NCBI GenBank assembly: GCA_903813345.2
Contig: CAIIXF020000001.1
Location: forward strand, 26,651,915-26,715,914
Direction: 5' to 3'
Source of the DNA: Owenia fusiformis
Taxonomy: Eukaryota; Annelida; Polychaeta; Sabellida; Oweniidae
DNA length: 64,000 bases
The notes beneath the pieces were generated by a model. The model searched no databases. It saw nothing but the letters and a program-made list of their open reading frames with translations, and had not been told where the DNA came from. Positions 1 through 26,600 of the stretch are shown piece after piece. The position numbers were made by a program, and so were the translations under genes. The stretch's first letter is position 1; each line of letters starts with the position of its first letter.

Positions 1-800
1 TTATTTGGTTTTGCTTCAATGTTCATTTTCTTCACTTGCTTGGGATGATTATCTCAGTGTCTCAACCTATAATATGTTCTGCCATATATTTCAATTGGAG
101 TATGTCCCAAAGGTGCTATAGAGCACCATTGGTATGTAGTCAGAACATGCTTATAAATTGCTACATCAATTTCTAGGTACAGTAAAACCTGTATATCCAA
201 ACACTTCTTTAATCCCTCAATGTGAACACATTTTTGGCCCCATAGACTTCCATTAAAATACTTCAAAATGTTGACACCTGCATATCTCATGGCATTTAAA
301 TGAGGCAGTTTTACTGTATGCTCTTTGCATCCATTGCACGATGGGAGACAAAAGGCAGAAATCTTAACACAGCTGGTAAATATTTTACCGTCGCAAAGTG
401 TAAAAATCCGATTGACTGCCTCTGTTATGGCAAAAAAGAACAATTCTATTAAAAACTGCTTCATAAACAATACAATATGAATAAGCCTCATTGGGAAAGT
501 GATAATTGGAAAGATAACAAATTCTGACATTGTTTCTCATCAAATTGGTTTTATTTGGTACATCTTGACATATGTAAATGTCTCAGTATGAGTTGCTTGT
601 TTTGAATTGGTTCAAGCGTGAGATCAATATTGATTAGATGACTCGAGGGAGTATATTGGTCAACCATGAATAGTTTATAGAATCATGTTCATGTTAATGC
701 ATAAATCTGAATATAGATCAGGATTTGGTAATTTCCAATGAGCTTAAACAAGACTATGAATTTCTTTCCCTTTTACCTCACAGTAGAGATTGTTATTATT
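1..800. other. AT-rich sequence, no gene recognised
   Basis: The stretch holds only short open frames without family similarity. It is probably an intron of the thioesterase gene or intergenic DNA upstream of it. Confidence 0.5.
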
Positions 801-1235
801 ATGTCACCACCAAAAAGCGGTGACATATTGTTATGGTCTTTGATTTTTGTGTTGGTGGTTGGTGATCGGTGGGTGGTTGGCGATTGGCAGGTGGCAGTTT
901 GCGTCTGTAAAAAAGTTTTCAGAAGTTCAAATCTGACTTAACATTTAAGATTTGGCCTTCAATGATCTATCCAAGGTCAAACAAGTTAAAAACAGTCAAA
1001 AGGTCTTTTTTCAACTTATGTCAAATTGACCAATTTTTTTTTCAAAATCGTCGACAAGTTATCAGAAGTTCGAATCTGAGTTCAAATCTGACTTTAAATT
1101 TTAGATTTGACCTTCAATGAGCTTCTCAAGGTGAAAAAAGGTCAAAAAGTCATTTTTTCAACTTGCTTCAAATTGATCAATCATTCAAAATCATCTACAA
1201 GTTCTCAGAAATTAAAATCTGACTTAAGATTGAAC
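801..1235. repeat. Interspersed repeat with terminal hairpin
   Basis: It starts with a short hairpin (ATGTCACCACC...GCGGTGACAT) and continues with GGTCAAA/TCAAATCTGAC-rich sequence that recurs around 14700-15000 and, reversed, at 48250-48540. A degraded relative lies near 20050-20200. It looks like a non-autonomous mobile element. Its exact ends are uncertain. Confidence 0.55.
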
Positions 1236-1741
1236 TAATAATATTGTGAGCAACTAGGTGACATTTTGTAATGTTAACGCCTTGTCTTTTTGTCCGACTA
1301 TCCAACTGTCCAACACTGTTGCATTGATTTGCATCAACATTTTTCGGCAAACTCAAGTTTATTGGATAGGTATAATAATATATCATTTCAGCAAGAATTT
1401 CAAAATGGCTGCTTTTATTTCTATGAGAGCTAAGTACCAAAGAGGTAAATAATTCCACAGTGCCACATAAAATTATTAGGTCTCAAAAGCTTACAAGAGG
1501 AAGAGATAATGCCTCAGTCACATTTGTGCTGGCTGCAATTATGGCTGACTTCCTGGTATACTGGGTGCCGGGGATTTTTTCTGATACAAATACTGTAATA
1601 TCAATTTTATTCATATCTATTGAAGCATTATTTTACCTGTTGGTGGCGAATGTCTTTGAAACTCTAATTCTGACTTAAATGTTTGCTAAAAACTGTTAGT
1701 TAAGACATTGAAAATTCACTTTTCAGTTATACAGGTGTTTT

Positions 1742-3240
1742 TATGTCCCCACCACATAGTGTGGGGCCATATTGTCGGCCTAGGCGCGTCCGTCTGTCCG
1801 TCTGTCTGTCCGTCCGTCTGTCTGTCCGTCTGTCTGTCCGTACGTCCGGGAGTTTTCTCCAAAACCGCTGCAGATATCACCTTCAAATTTTCAGGGATAA
1901 TTTATGAGTGCATACAGATGTGGATGAAAAAAAATTAACTCGATACCTACTTCCTGTCGGCCATTTTGAAGTCAAATGCTAAAATCCTTGTCTGCAAACT
2001 TTAAGAAAAACGGCTTCACAGTTGCTTTTAAAACTTTAACATCTTGTTCAGCTCACTTCATTCTAGATCTGATTAGGTTTTGGACCTGTTAGCTCAGTCA
2101 TGTCAGCCATTTTGAATGTTTTAAGAAAAGTTAGCGCACGATAATACTTTCTATCATATTGAATGGTGTTTTTCAGTTTTCATGCTTTAACTTTTTAGTA
2201 GCTTTATAAATAATTTCAGGTGTACTTTGTTGTAAAAGCTTATGTTATTGTTAACAGTAGGTATATGTGATAATTTTGTAAAAAGATTTCAGCAAAAACT
2301 CATAATCACTTTTTTATTGTCGGCCATTTTGGATTTTTCCGTCCTAAAATCTTGTCTGTAAAGTCTTGTCTACGCGTTTTCAGGTGAACCGTTTGGTAGA
2401 TCAATTTCAAATTTTCAGGGATGATTCTTAGTATGAGAATCTAGATCTGATTAGTTTTTGGGCATTCTGGGTAAATGTCAAGGCAGCCATTTTGGATTTT
2501 CCGTCCTAAAATCTTGTCTGTAAAGTCTTGTCTACGCATTTTCAGGTGAACCGTTTGGTAGATCAATTTCAAATTTTCAGGGATGATTCTCAGTATGAAA
2601 ATCTAGATCTGATAATTTTTAGGGCATTCTGGATAAATGTCAAGGCAGCCATTTTGGATTTTCCGTCTTAAAATCTTGCCCGTAAAGTCTTGTCTACGCG
2701 TTTTTAGGTGAACCGTTTGGTAGATCAATTTCAAATTTTCAGGGATGATTCTTAGTATGAAAATCTAGAACTGATTAGTTTTTGGGCATTCTGGGTAAAT
2801 GTCAAGGCAGCCATTTTGGATTTTCTGTCCTAAAATCTTGTCTGTAAAGTCTTGTCTACACATTTCCAGGTGAACTGTTTGGTACATCAATTTTAAATTT
2901 TCAGGGATGATTCTTAGTATGAAAATCTAGAACAGATTAGTTTTTGGCATTCTGGATAAATGTCAAGGCAGCCATTTTGGATTTTCTGTCCTCAAATCTT
3001 GTCTGTAACGTCTTGTTTACATGTTTTCTGGTTAACTGTGTGAGGGATCAATTTCAAATTTTCAGGGGTGATTCTTAGTATGAAAATCTAGAACTGACTA
3101 ATTTTTTGTCATTCTTGGTAAATTTTAAGATGGCCATTTTGTGTCGGTAAAGTCTTGTGTACTCATTTTTAGGATAATCATTTGACAGGATTACCCATAG
3201 GTGGGGACATATTGTACACATTTGTGTTCTTGTGATACAC
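1742..3240. repeat. Interspersed element with a 161-bp tandem core
   Basis: The left end carries ATGTCCCCACC and the right end, at 3192-3203, its inverted counterpart GGTGGGGACAT. Behind the left end is a GTCCGTCTGTCC tract (1785-1848). From about 2320 to 3130 a unit of about 161 bp, recognisable by GGCAGCCATTTTGGA and TCAAATTTTCAGGGATGATTC, is repeated about five times. Subterminal inverted repeats with a tandem-repeat core are known from HINE/Helentron-type elements of invertebrates. Membership in that group is an inference. Confidence 0.65.
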
Positions 3241-5014
3241 ATGTTTTACTGTTCACATATTTGTTTCATCCTAGATTAGTAACATTATATTTATACTAAT
3301 GCATGAAACAGTATTTTGAGAAGATACAAAAGCACTTACTGAAGATTTATATCTTTAGCTGTTGTAATACTTGTACCTAATTCAGTATTTATTTGATAGA
3401 AGAAGCATCTTAATGTTAAAGGGGCAAGTAGACATAGGAAGACGCAATCAGGGTACCATTTGATATTTTCATAGTAGAGGATAGGTGCTGTTGTTTTTGA
3501 CACCTTACTCAATGTGCTAATGGAAATGAGAAAAACAGTTTTTTTTTATTAAAAGCAAGAGTAAAGCAAGAGTCTTCTCTATAAAGCCTGTTGTAAAAGT
3601 ATAAGTAAGCACTTCAGAAATACTTGTTAGTACATGATTATTATATAACTGTTATGCCCCTCTGCTAAGTGGCTTTAAGATGATTTGTAACAGATCATAA
3701 GCACACTGATCAATGAGCAAATTGGTCAATGGTAACCTTAAGCCTGCAAATTAGAGATCATATGAGAAAATATCCCAGGGTAGATATCATTATATTTAGA
3801 AGGATGTTTTTTCATTATAGCCATAATTGATTTGCAAATAGCATGATGGCAAGAGGTCTTAATTCCTTGAAGTATTGCCTCAGGGATATCGTGACTGTGT
3901 AATGTTTTATTGAGAGTTGTCGACAAATTGCTGGATATACTGCCAATTTATATTTCCATCATCATGTCATAGCATTAATTTTGCAGCATATAGAAGATAA
4001 AAAGGCTTAGGTCTTATATCTTAGTCATACGTGTGAACAGGACGATATTTTTAGACGGAAAGGCAATTTACTCTAACAGATAGGACCTGACAAAAATTGG
4101 GTGAATGAATTTCAGGAAATACTTCTATTAACTAACCAATGTGTTCCAAATATTAAAATATCTTAGATCCATGACATCAAATGGTTAAGTTTTGAAATAT
4201 TGAAGCTTGGAAATGTTTGCCTGACGAAAGACTAGAACTTTTCCATCTCAGATGAGGGTTATTAAGGATGAGGTTACAGCTATTGACCCTTTACAATTTT
4301 GAAGTGACAGTTTACACCCCAAAATTTTAACTTTAGAAAATGTCCAGATTATTATGCTAGAAAATGCTTTTACTGCTTCATTTTTGATATGATTGATCCT
4401 TTTGTAATCGTAGACAATGTAAGAAATTATGCTCCAAAGTTTGAGGAAATCTGTTATACTGTGTCAATAAAAGAGAAATTATAAAGAGATTTCCGAGTGT
4501 AAATTGCTCTTCAAGTTCATTGTTCTAGCATCAACTCTAACATCATCATATCTATGGTTAACTGTTGACTTAATAGTTTTTAACTTTTCTGTTAATTACC
4601 CCCTAATTTACAATAATTTCATGGCTTCCGACCATTAGATGACTTGTATTAATACTGCAATGTAAGAACAATTTTGGTTTCTTTTTGAAGGTTTGGAGTG
4701 TTGTTTGGAATGCTAAGCTCATTAACAATAACAGCAGGCACTGCATATAATGGGAAGTTTCCAATATCTAATATGCTGTTTAAATTCAAAATGCTTGTAT
4801 CTCGTATGAAGATTTTGTGTTATTAGTTTATGGTATTTCTCAAATATGGTAAATAATAGCTGGTCCCAAATTAGACAGGTGTTACTGTAGTTTGTGTGGT
4901 TATTAATGATACATTATGGGCTGAAGAACATGAACTTGTCCTTGCAGCATACGTATCTACCATTTAGTAATATATTTTAAACCCTATATACAATTAAAGT
5001 GCTTTTTCTTTCAG
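3241..5014. other. Non-coding sequence, nothing recognised
   Basis: AT-rich sequence upstream of the first thioesterase exon. I searched for the missing N-terminal thioesterase exon (HGLGD motif) and did not find it. Confidence 0.5.
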
Positions 5015-18246
<13,232 letters not shown>

Positions 18247-18289
18247 TGTTAGATGATTACATACCAGTGTCTCAGTCATTGAAGATATT

Positions 18290-19210
18290 CCCATTCACAG
18301 AATAAGCATCATCAGATCATTGGATCATAATGTTGAAATAGACAAACTGCAAATCTACAATATTCTGTTCACACAATAGCATCATTGGATCATAATGTTG
18401 AAATAGACAAACTACAAAACTACAATATTCTGTTCACAGAATAATCATCATTGGATCATAATGTTGAAATGGACAAACTACAATTTTCTCTTCACAGAAT
18501 AATCATCATTGGATCATAATGTTGAAATAGACAAACTACAAAACTACAATATTCTGTTCACAGAATAATCATCAATGGATCATAATGTTGAAATAGACAA
18601 ACTACAAATCTACAATATTCTGTTCACACAATAAGCATCATTGGACCATAATGTTGAAATAGACAAACTGCAAATCTACAATATTCTGTTCACACAATAA
18701 GCATGATTGGATCATAATGTTGAAATGGACAAACTACAATTTTCTCTTCACAGAATAATCATCATTGGATCATAATGTTGAAATAGACAAACTACAAAAC
18801 TACAATATTCTGTTCACAGAATAATCATCATTGGATCATAATGTTGAAATAGACAAACTACAAAACTGTAATATTCTGTTCACACAATAAGCATCATAAT
18901 GTTGAAATAGACAAACTGCAGATCTACAATATTCTGTTCACACAATAGCATCATTGGATCATAATGTTGAAATAGACAAACTACAAAACTACAATATTCT
19001 GTTCACAGAATAATCATCATTGGATCATAATGTTGAAATAGACAAACTGCAGATCTACAATATTCTGTTCACACAATAAGCATGATTGGATCATAATGTT
19101 GAAATGGACAAACTACAAAGAATAAGGCATCATTTGACCATAATGATGAAATAGCATCATCAGATCATGGTTCTGAAATAGTCAATCTGCAATATTCTGT
19201 TCACAGTATA
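18290..19210. repeat. ~66-bp tandem array downstream of thioesterase stop
   Basis: There are about 14 imperfect copies with the core GGATCATAATGTTGAAATAG and TACAATATTCTGTTCACA. Some units are shortened. It begins about 45 bp after the stop codon and so probably lies in the 3' UTR or just beyond it. Confidence 0.9.
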
Positions 19211-22200
19211 CCTCATTGGATAATGGTGCGAAAATAGACAAGATAGAGATAGCTAAGGTACAATATTCAGTTCACAATAAATGACATTGTTGGAAATAGA
19301 CAATATCACTTAAAGAAGTAGACAGATGGATTGTGAAATTGTAAACTGAATAAGCCTAGATACCATCTTGATGATATATAGGACCATTAAATCACAGTAT
19401 TAACATAGACAAGCTCGATTAATAAATATTTCTATTAACAGTATAAAATAATAAACACACCAATCACGGAACAGGAAACAAGGAACCCTCTGCAAATAAA
19501 AAAGTGTATGAAATAGTCGTGTATTGATTTTTACTTCGGTTCGTGCTTTTTTACGACATTCTGTCTAACTCGTGCTAAATTTCACCATATTGAATGGCCT
19601 ATCATTATTTATTCCTTAAATACTAAACTCATAGAGTATATAATGTATATATGGGAATGATTAAAATGTAAAAACTTAGAAAAGTTGTATTCAACCCTTC
19701 TAACTTTAAACCATATGAATTTTACAATTTTTTTACTATTTCGTCAAAGTAGGTGTATATTGTACCACTTAATCTTAACTAATATATTGATAATACAAGA
19801 AAATTAATTGATAAGACAAAGACACCATGCACCTTTTATAATTTACAGAGGGTACTTTTTGTGTTACTTTATGCATACATGTACATCTGAAGACAGAATT
19901 CTGTAATAGCAAAATCTTGAATTTCAAGTACATGTACATTTATCTATTAGTCGATTCTTTTCATTAATATGTTATATGCACTTTACTATTGATTCATTCA
20001 TAATAATATTATCCATTTGCTGGATGTTACATATATATTAAGCTTTGAACAACAAGTGTTGACATATTGTTATAGATCTAGTCACCAACCTTTTTGTGGA
20101 TAGTGTTCAGTGTTTGATGGTTGGCATTCAGAGTTTGACATTTGTAACAATTTGCAATAACTTGCAAGGTGGTGAAATTTTGTCATGTCAATAACTTGTT
20201 TATCACTATTTTATATTTGTTTGGCATCGTGTTGTCATGGTGAGCAATATTTCAATAATATGTGAAGTCTATTAATACCTTATGTCATAACAAGTTAATT
20301 AGTACCTGTATCAAAACAAGTGGAAGTGTCGCTCTTGAAGTCTTTTAACATACCCCTTGTCAAGCAATGTAAAATATTGAGCCATTCATGAGCTCCCACA
20401 GTGAGGTTCTTAATAGAAGAATCATGTAATATATTGCATGACTACATTGTACTTGTTCCTTCAACCACTTACCTTGAGAAGCATCCATGCGTGAACATTT
20501 CTTGTTGTTTATTGCAAGTCCTAGACTCCTAGCTAATATTTTTCTCAATATTGATCGAATAGAATTTACAACAGAGATATGGTTAATGTCTGTATTGTAA
20601 TAATTCATTGAAATTGTAAAAGAATTCATTGTTATTATTGCTTTATTTGATTAAATTAAAGATGTTCGCATTTTTTGTTTAGGCCATAATCTGTCCGTAA
20701 TAAAAGCAATTACACGCCATGACTGCAAGTAAATCTTCTCTGGCAAAACCCTAATTTTGAATTGGTTAATCGGGTATGTTATCTCAATGTTCCCTCATGT
20801 ATACATTTCATACAGCATACTTTACATGAACTCATTTTTGAAAATAGTTTCATCAATATTTCAAGACCATCCATTAAAAAAGCAAACAAAAGCTGGAGAT
20901 GAAAATGAGGGGTGGGCGGGGGGCATTAGATCTTGGCATTTTCCTTTATTCCTGACCATAATTGTGTGAGATCATTGTCTTCTATTAGTTTTGTCTCTTG
21001 ACACTGCATTGTATTTGTTGTAAAAAAGATGTGACAAGTTTTACAATGAGTGACCATGGTCTATCAAGGTGCATGTTACCATAGTAACATGTAATTCAAA
21101 TGAATTCATTTTTATCGGTAATTAAGTGTTAAATTCATTCTGTACGTGATTCCATGTAAACTCTATTTCATCATTATCATTAGACCTATGTGATATTTTC
21201 TCTGTGTTGTTTGTATCACTTGAATTACTTGGTTGAAAAATTTATTACTTTTGTGAATATTTCTTTGATTTTCTTGATCAGTTATGAAAACTGTTTTGCT
21301 AATTTAGACGTGCAATCACAGGGTTATATACCATTCAGTGTATATATTTAATTTTCATAAATTTTTTTGAATGGTATTGCAAAAATTCATAATACAATTA
21401 ACATGACTGTACATGTATACGCATTATTAGTCACATTGGTTGATTAAATCCTATTAATACATGTACAGTGTACACATTTACACAGTGAATCATTTTCTCA
21501 AAACAATGTATAAATAAAATACAAAATAAATACAAACATAAGAAAAAATGTTTACATTGTATGTCTTTTATTTCTGGATAGCACCCTTGGTATATGCAGG
21601 TTCAGGGAATATGACCGGCGTGGTACAAGTTATTTTTGAATGTACATTACCCATAACTGGCTTAACTCACTTTTTGACAACAGATTTAAAATCGATCTTG
21701 CAATGTTTGGAAGCTCCCCAAATTTTTATTATGAATTTTAAGACGAAGTAAAAAGAGGAAAAAACTTACTGTGTATTTTAAGAATAGCTGCCTGTACCTG
21801 GGGTAGGTCTTTGTAAACTGTTGAGGGCAAAATAAGTCAAACATGTACCTTTACTTGAACTTAATGTAAACCTCAAGAACCCTATAGTGGTAACTAAAAG
21901 CTCTGAAAACCAAGTGAAACATCCTGCTTAAGAATTCCTATTCTAACCATTTGGGATAGATCTAGATGTACTCTGTAACATATCTCTACTGCTTGTTCTG
22001 AGAAAATGAGGATCTTAGCCAAGGGTGTATTGACTTAAAATGGGGATTTGCACCAATGACTTCATCATACATGCTATCATGTGGATATCATTAAATCATT
22101 ATCTCAGAACATTGGTTGATTGAGTCAGGCCCAAAGCCAGGGGGTTCGGTGGGTTCGAAAGTATGTGCATGCTAACAGTACATGAACAGTCAATTGTTTT

Positions 22201-22387
22201 AGAAAAAAATAATATGTTTGTAAAGAATGAATAAATGAAATAAATCTTTAAGGAATTATCATTTTATATATTCCTTATGATTGTACTTTTGATTTCATTG
22301 TGGATTTAAGTATGTTTACTGTTCTGTCACCAAGGCAAAAATTTCAATCAAGGAAACATAAATAAGTCTGTTTACATAAATGACATC
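19211..22387. other. Intergenic DNA between convergent genes
   Basis: It separates the plus-strand thioesterase gene and the minus-strand POP1 gene. No exon was recognised. AATAAA motifs at about 19431 and 19449 on the plus strand could serve the thioesterase transcript, but they are over 1.1 kb past its stop. Confidence 0.5.
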
Positions 22388-22393
22388 TTTATT
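22388..22393 (-). terminator. Candidate POP1 polyadenylation signal
   Basis: AATAAA on the minus strand, about 220 nt after the POP1 stop codon. Confidence 0.5.
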
Positions 22394-22612
22394 TCACTTT
22401 TTGCAGTTCATAATTGAGCGGAATACAAAGACACAGATCCAATTAATCATGCCACCGGTCATATTTAGGATAACTAGTGATTATGATGTCACATCCTTCA
22501 TTTGACTCAATAAATTGATAACTGAAAACCCTAGTTTCTTTGGTCGATTAGAAGAGGTCATAATTCATTGGAAAGGCCAAGGTCACTAGGCTGCAGTTTT
22601 AAAGCTTTCCTG

Positions 22613-23646
22613 CTATAGCCTAATAGATAGATAAGCAAACCTGTACTGGAGCGACACTGGGGATCTTACAAGTACAATACATTTAGTTTGTTTTGCTTCA
22701 TCTTGGAGGAATTTACATAGTTCACTCAAGCCTACAATGCTGCAAAATCCCATACCAACTCCAGAGCCATTACTCAATGAATAACCTCCCTTGTTGACAT
22801 AACCAATGCATTTGCGGCTGCAATGATTTATGACATTCTCAACCTTGGGCAAAATACCTACTGACTCCAGAGGATTTTTGTGATTGTCCCTGGGGTCTTT
22901 ATGAGCTGTTTCTAAGGGGCCTCCATATTTAGAATCTGATTTCAATGACTGTAAGTCAGCAAGAGTAGGAATGCAGATGGCGCTATTGTCACTTGGGGTG
23001 CCCCGGAGTACTATGTGTAAATTGACACACACTAAAGAAGTACTATTCTGTTTATACAGAGTGTCCAACACTGAAGTCCCCGATTTTCCTGATTTGAGGC
23101 TCGTTTCAACTTCCAAGCTGATAGCCTGTAACTGTTTCTTATGTCTGAGAACAGAAAATTCAAGTTTGGATTTATTTTCATTGTCCTTACCCATGTTGGC
23201 ATCAATGACTTCTTTTGAATACCCAGAAACCAAATCATTCCATGGGGGTACAAATGGTGACGGAACCCCAAGTTTGAAATAGTTGGGCCTCTTGTTTTTT
23301 GGGTATCTCCCATACTGAATCTCATCCAGTTGTTTCTGTTCATGTTTCATAGTGAAACAAGAAAGAGTGTCAGGGTAATCATTTGGGAAGTGTAACGTAT
23401 TGTGTTCAGCTGATGTAGCTTCCATTGCATCCATCCCCACCGCTCTTGCACCTCTGAACACAGTAGCCAACCAGAATGGCATGGCCCATCCAGCAGGCAG
23501 GATGATGTCCCAGCCACTGCCTATAGACTGCATACTATCACTATGGTGTGAGGAGGGGGCGTGTGATTGGGTGGCTCGGGTACCAGGATTGTTCACTAAT
23601 AGCAGTGGTATTTTAGGCTCATCCTCTCCAAGATTAAGCTCAGAGC
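22613..23646 (-). CDS. POP1: POP1 exon 6 (POPLD domain and stop)
   Basis: It follows acceptor TTTTCCAG and encodes GSELNLGEDEPKIPLLLVNN, the POPLD domain, KKQLQAISLEVET, GFCSIVGLSEL and LVRSPVSLQYRFAYLSIRL, then TAG at 22615-22613. Confidence 0.95.
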
Positions 23647-26600
23647 CTGGAAAACAGGGAATTTACATGTTATATCCATATGGCCACCTCCATATGCAGG
23701 GTGTTTCATAATGACTACCCCCTCTCTAAATGCCTTAACTTGTACATTACACAACTCCATAATCTAAATATTATATTAAAGTTCATTGACATTAACATAA
23801 TTTGTGAACCTGTTTTTGCAGTTACTGTCAAACTAATTAGCTTTTTGAGCAATTTTCTATTTTCAATGGCTCGTGGATTGGTTCATGGCTAATTCTGGGA
23901 AAAATTGATCCCAGATTGAAATTTTATTAAATATCAACATAAAATGTTGAGCTTAAATTTAGCATAGCTTACTATGTTTTTTAATCATTGTCACTTGGTC
24001 ACACTAAAGTACATCTTTATAATATAAAGTCTTCAAAAAGTTAATTCCATCAAAAGGAAAGACTTTTAAACATTAAAATGGATTATGTGAATGTTTTGTG
24101 TTTAATAAGACCTTCTCACCTGGTACAAGATGTTCAGCACGTCTTCTATTAATCTCACTATCAGGCAATTTATTTGTAGCAACCTGTCTACGTACATCCT
24201 CATCCCACAGTGATGATACGGCACACTCAACGGGTACAGTGTCTATATAGCTTTTAGTACTAATCTCTACAATTGATAGTACAGGACTGTATCATATATC
24301 TGACAGTTACAATACTACATACATGCACTGTGTAGTCGATAACAAAATTAGCTCATGAAACTTTTATTTCACTTATCATTTCTATTACACTCATCTTATT
24401 AAGAGTTCATATCGCATAATAACCCTTATTATCGGATTCCAGCTGTTAGTAGTATTAATTTGAATAAATTAAAACTGAGTAGTACAGCTGAGTGGACATG
24501 CATATGCACCGATAACTAGGCCTATTTTTGCTTAGCTGCCAACGGATACACACCTTTGTAAGAGACTAGGCTAGTTGTACTTAGCTGTAAATAGCACATG
24601 GATTTTAGTTCAGATGATCTGCTTGATTTGTTGAATTTTTTCAACAGTCATTTGTTTGCAGTTTTTGGAACTTTTATTTACTAGATGTCTAGTCTAACTA
24701 CATTTGTTTGGACTTATGAACCATTACGGCCCTTAGTGCTCCTGAAATAATGTACTTGGACAGGTAGGGAAATGTTATGATTTTTCAAGATGGAATTTTG
24801 AATACTGAAGGTCTAAATGACCATGGTCTATAATGACCACAGTCCAGGTCTAAATGACCACATGTTAGGTAAGGTCTAAATGACCACATTTTAGGTCTAA
24901 ATGACCACAGTTTAGGTCTTAATGACCACAGTTTAGGTCTGAATGACCACATGTTATTTCTAAATGACCACATTTTAGGTCTAAATGACCACAGTTTATG
25001 TCTGAATGCACACACCAAAGGTCCAAATGACCAAAGTTCAAGGCCTATAAACCAAAGTTTGACCAAGGTTCAAAATGAGCCGCCATCAGAATAATAGTCA
25101 TATTAGAGGTCATATTACAGTTTCAGCGAGCATATCCAATTGCATAGCCTCATAGTAGGTTCAAATTAATAGAATCATTTTGTTTTGATTCAAGTTCTAG
25201 TAATCTAGTGCTTATAGATTCATGTTCTGTTTATCAGCGGTTTATATGTTCAATATGTTTGACTCAGTTTTTGAGGAGAACAAGTCTGAATTGAAGATAA
25301 CAGACAAGCATGTAAAATCTGTCCATAAATTTTGGTCAAAAACATTATCCTAGTAGTTATCAAAATATGAAGAAAAGGCTAGAGTAAGCTATCTAGATAA
25401 GTAAATGAACTTAAAATGTTCCTAGTCCCAAAGCAGGTAGAAATCTACAATCGCAAAATGGGAAAATGGCCTATATGCAATACTCGTAATGTGTGTCACA
25501 TGGACTTTCTGAAATAAAGCTCCTTATCCATGGAAATCGGGTTAACATTGTACAATATTTTGATCAAAACAGCTATTGTTGCTGAACAAGGATTTCCCAT
25601 AACCAACTACTGTAGTTGAAACAAGCTTCATGCTTCAAATTTTCAATTTGACAAGAGTGAATTGGAGAATTTTCTGTCTTCATACCTAAAATCAAAAAAA
25701 GAATACCCCAAGCTGGGCAAAATAATTGTTTGGTGATGAGTCAACAAAAACTTTGAATTTTGTCAAAGACATGGAAATATAGTTTTCTAGATCAAAATCT
25801 TTTAATAGATTATAAATACAAGTATTTGACAGCCTTTTTGAATAGGCCAATGAAAGCAGAAACTGTCAGCTGGCAATAGCTATACAGCTAGAAGTCACGG
25901 CAAACAATGTCATTATAGACGACGTCGCTCCAGCACAACTTACGCTGTAGGAAAATCCTGTCCAATGACAGGTACATCAATTTTATTCTAAAAATCACCA
26001 AAATGGATCTAAAAAAGATGAATGTTTTGACATAACATCAGATCTAGAAAAACAATCTGGAAGTTCACTAAAACAGAAACTTAGGTAAATTACATATATT
26101 TTTGAAGTTTCAAAGTCACCTACATAGAAATATGAAGTATGGTCAAGGTTACCAGAGATTCTGAGAAATGATAACAATTTAGCTTAAGTTTTTCTAAATG
26201 GAAAGCAGCTTTAATATTTCTCAAAACTGCGATTTTAAGCAATCTGATGTTTTGTCCATCTTTTAAAAACAGGAGATTAATTTAACTCTTAAATATGCAA
26301 CATAAAGCAAAGTCAAGCATAGATCAATTTCTGTGTCACATATTGTTACAGGAGAAAGAGGATTGTTCCCAGAGACTCGTTCTCAATCTAAACTCTAAAT
26401 TTTAAATCTAAACCTTAACCATTTAGCCTAGTTGGTATGAATATTTCAAAATGGAAGACATGGTACTCTAACATGAGATGGCCAAACGATTACCGATGGT
26501 GAAAGTCCATGCTAAGGATGCTTATATGACCATAAGCATACATTCGAGGCACAGGAAATATCTCCGTTGAATGATATAACATCATTTGGGATCATTACTT

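Noticed and set aside
54-530. 158-codon open frame on the minus strand
   Set aside because: No recognisable domain, AT-driven composition rich in Ile/Phe/Leu, and no clear splice or promoter context. Most likely chance.
22971-23343. 103-codon frames on both strands inside POP1 exon 6
   Set aside because: They are shadow frames of the POP1 coding sequence.
24785-25066. Minus-strand frame with WSFRPKL repeats
   Set aside because: It is a by-product of the 21-bp tandem array within the decayed retroelement.
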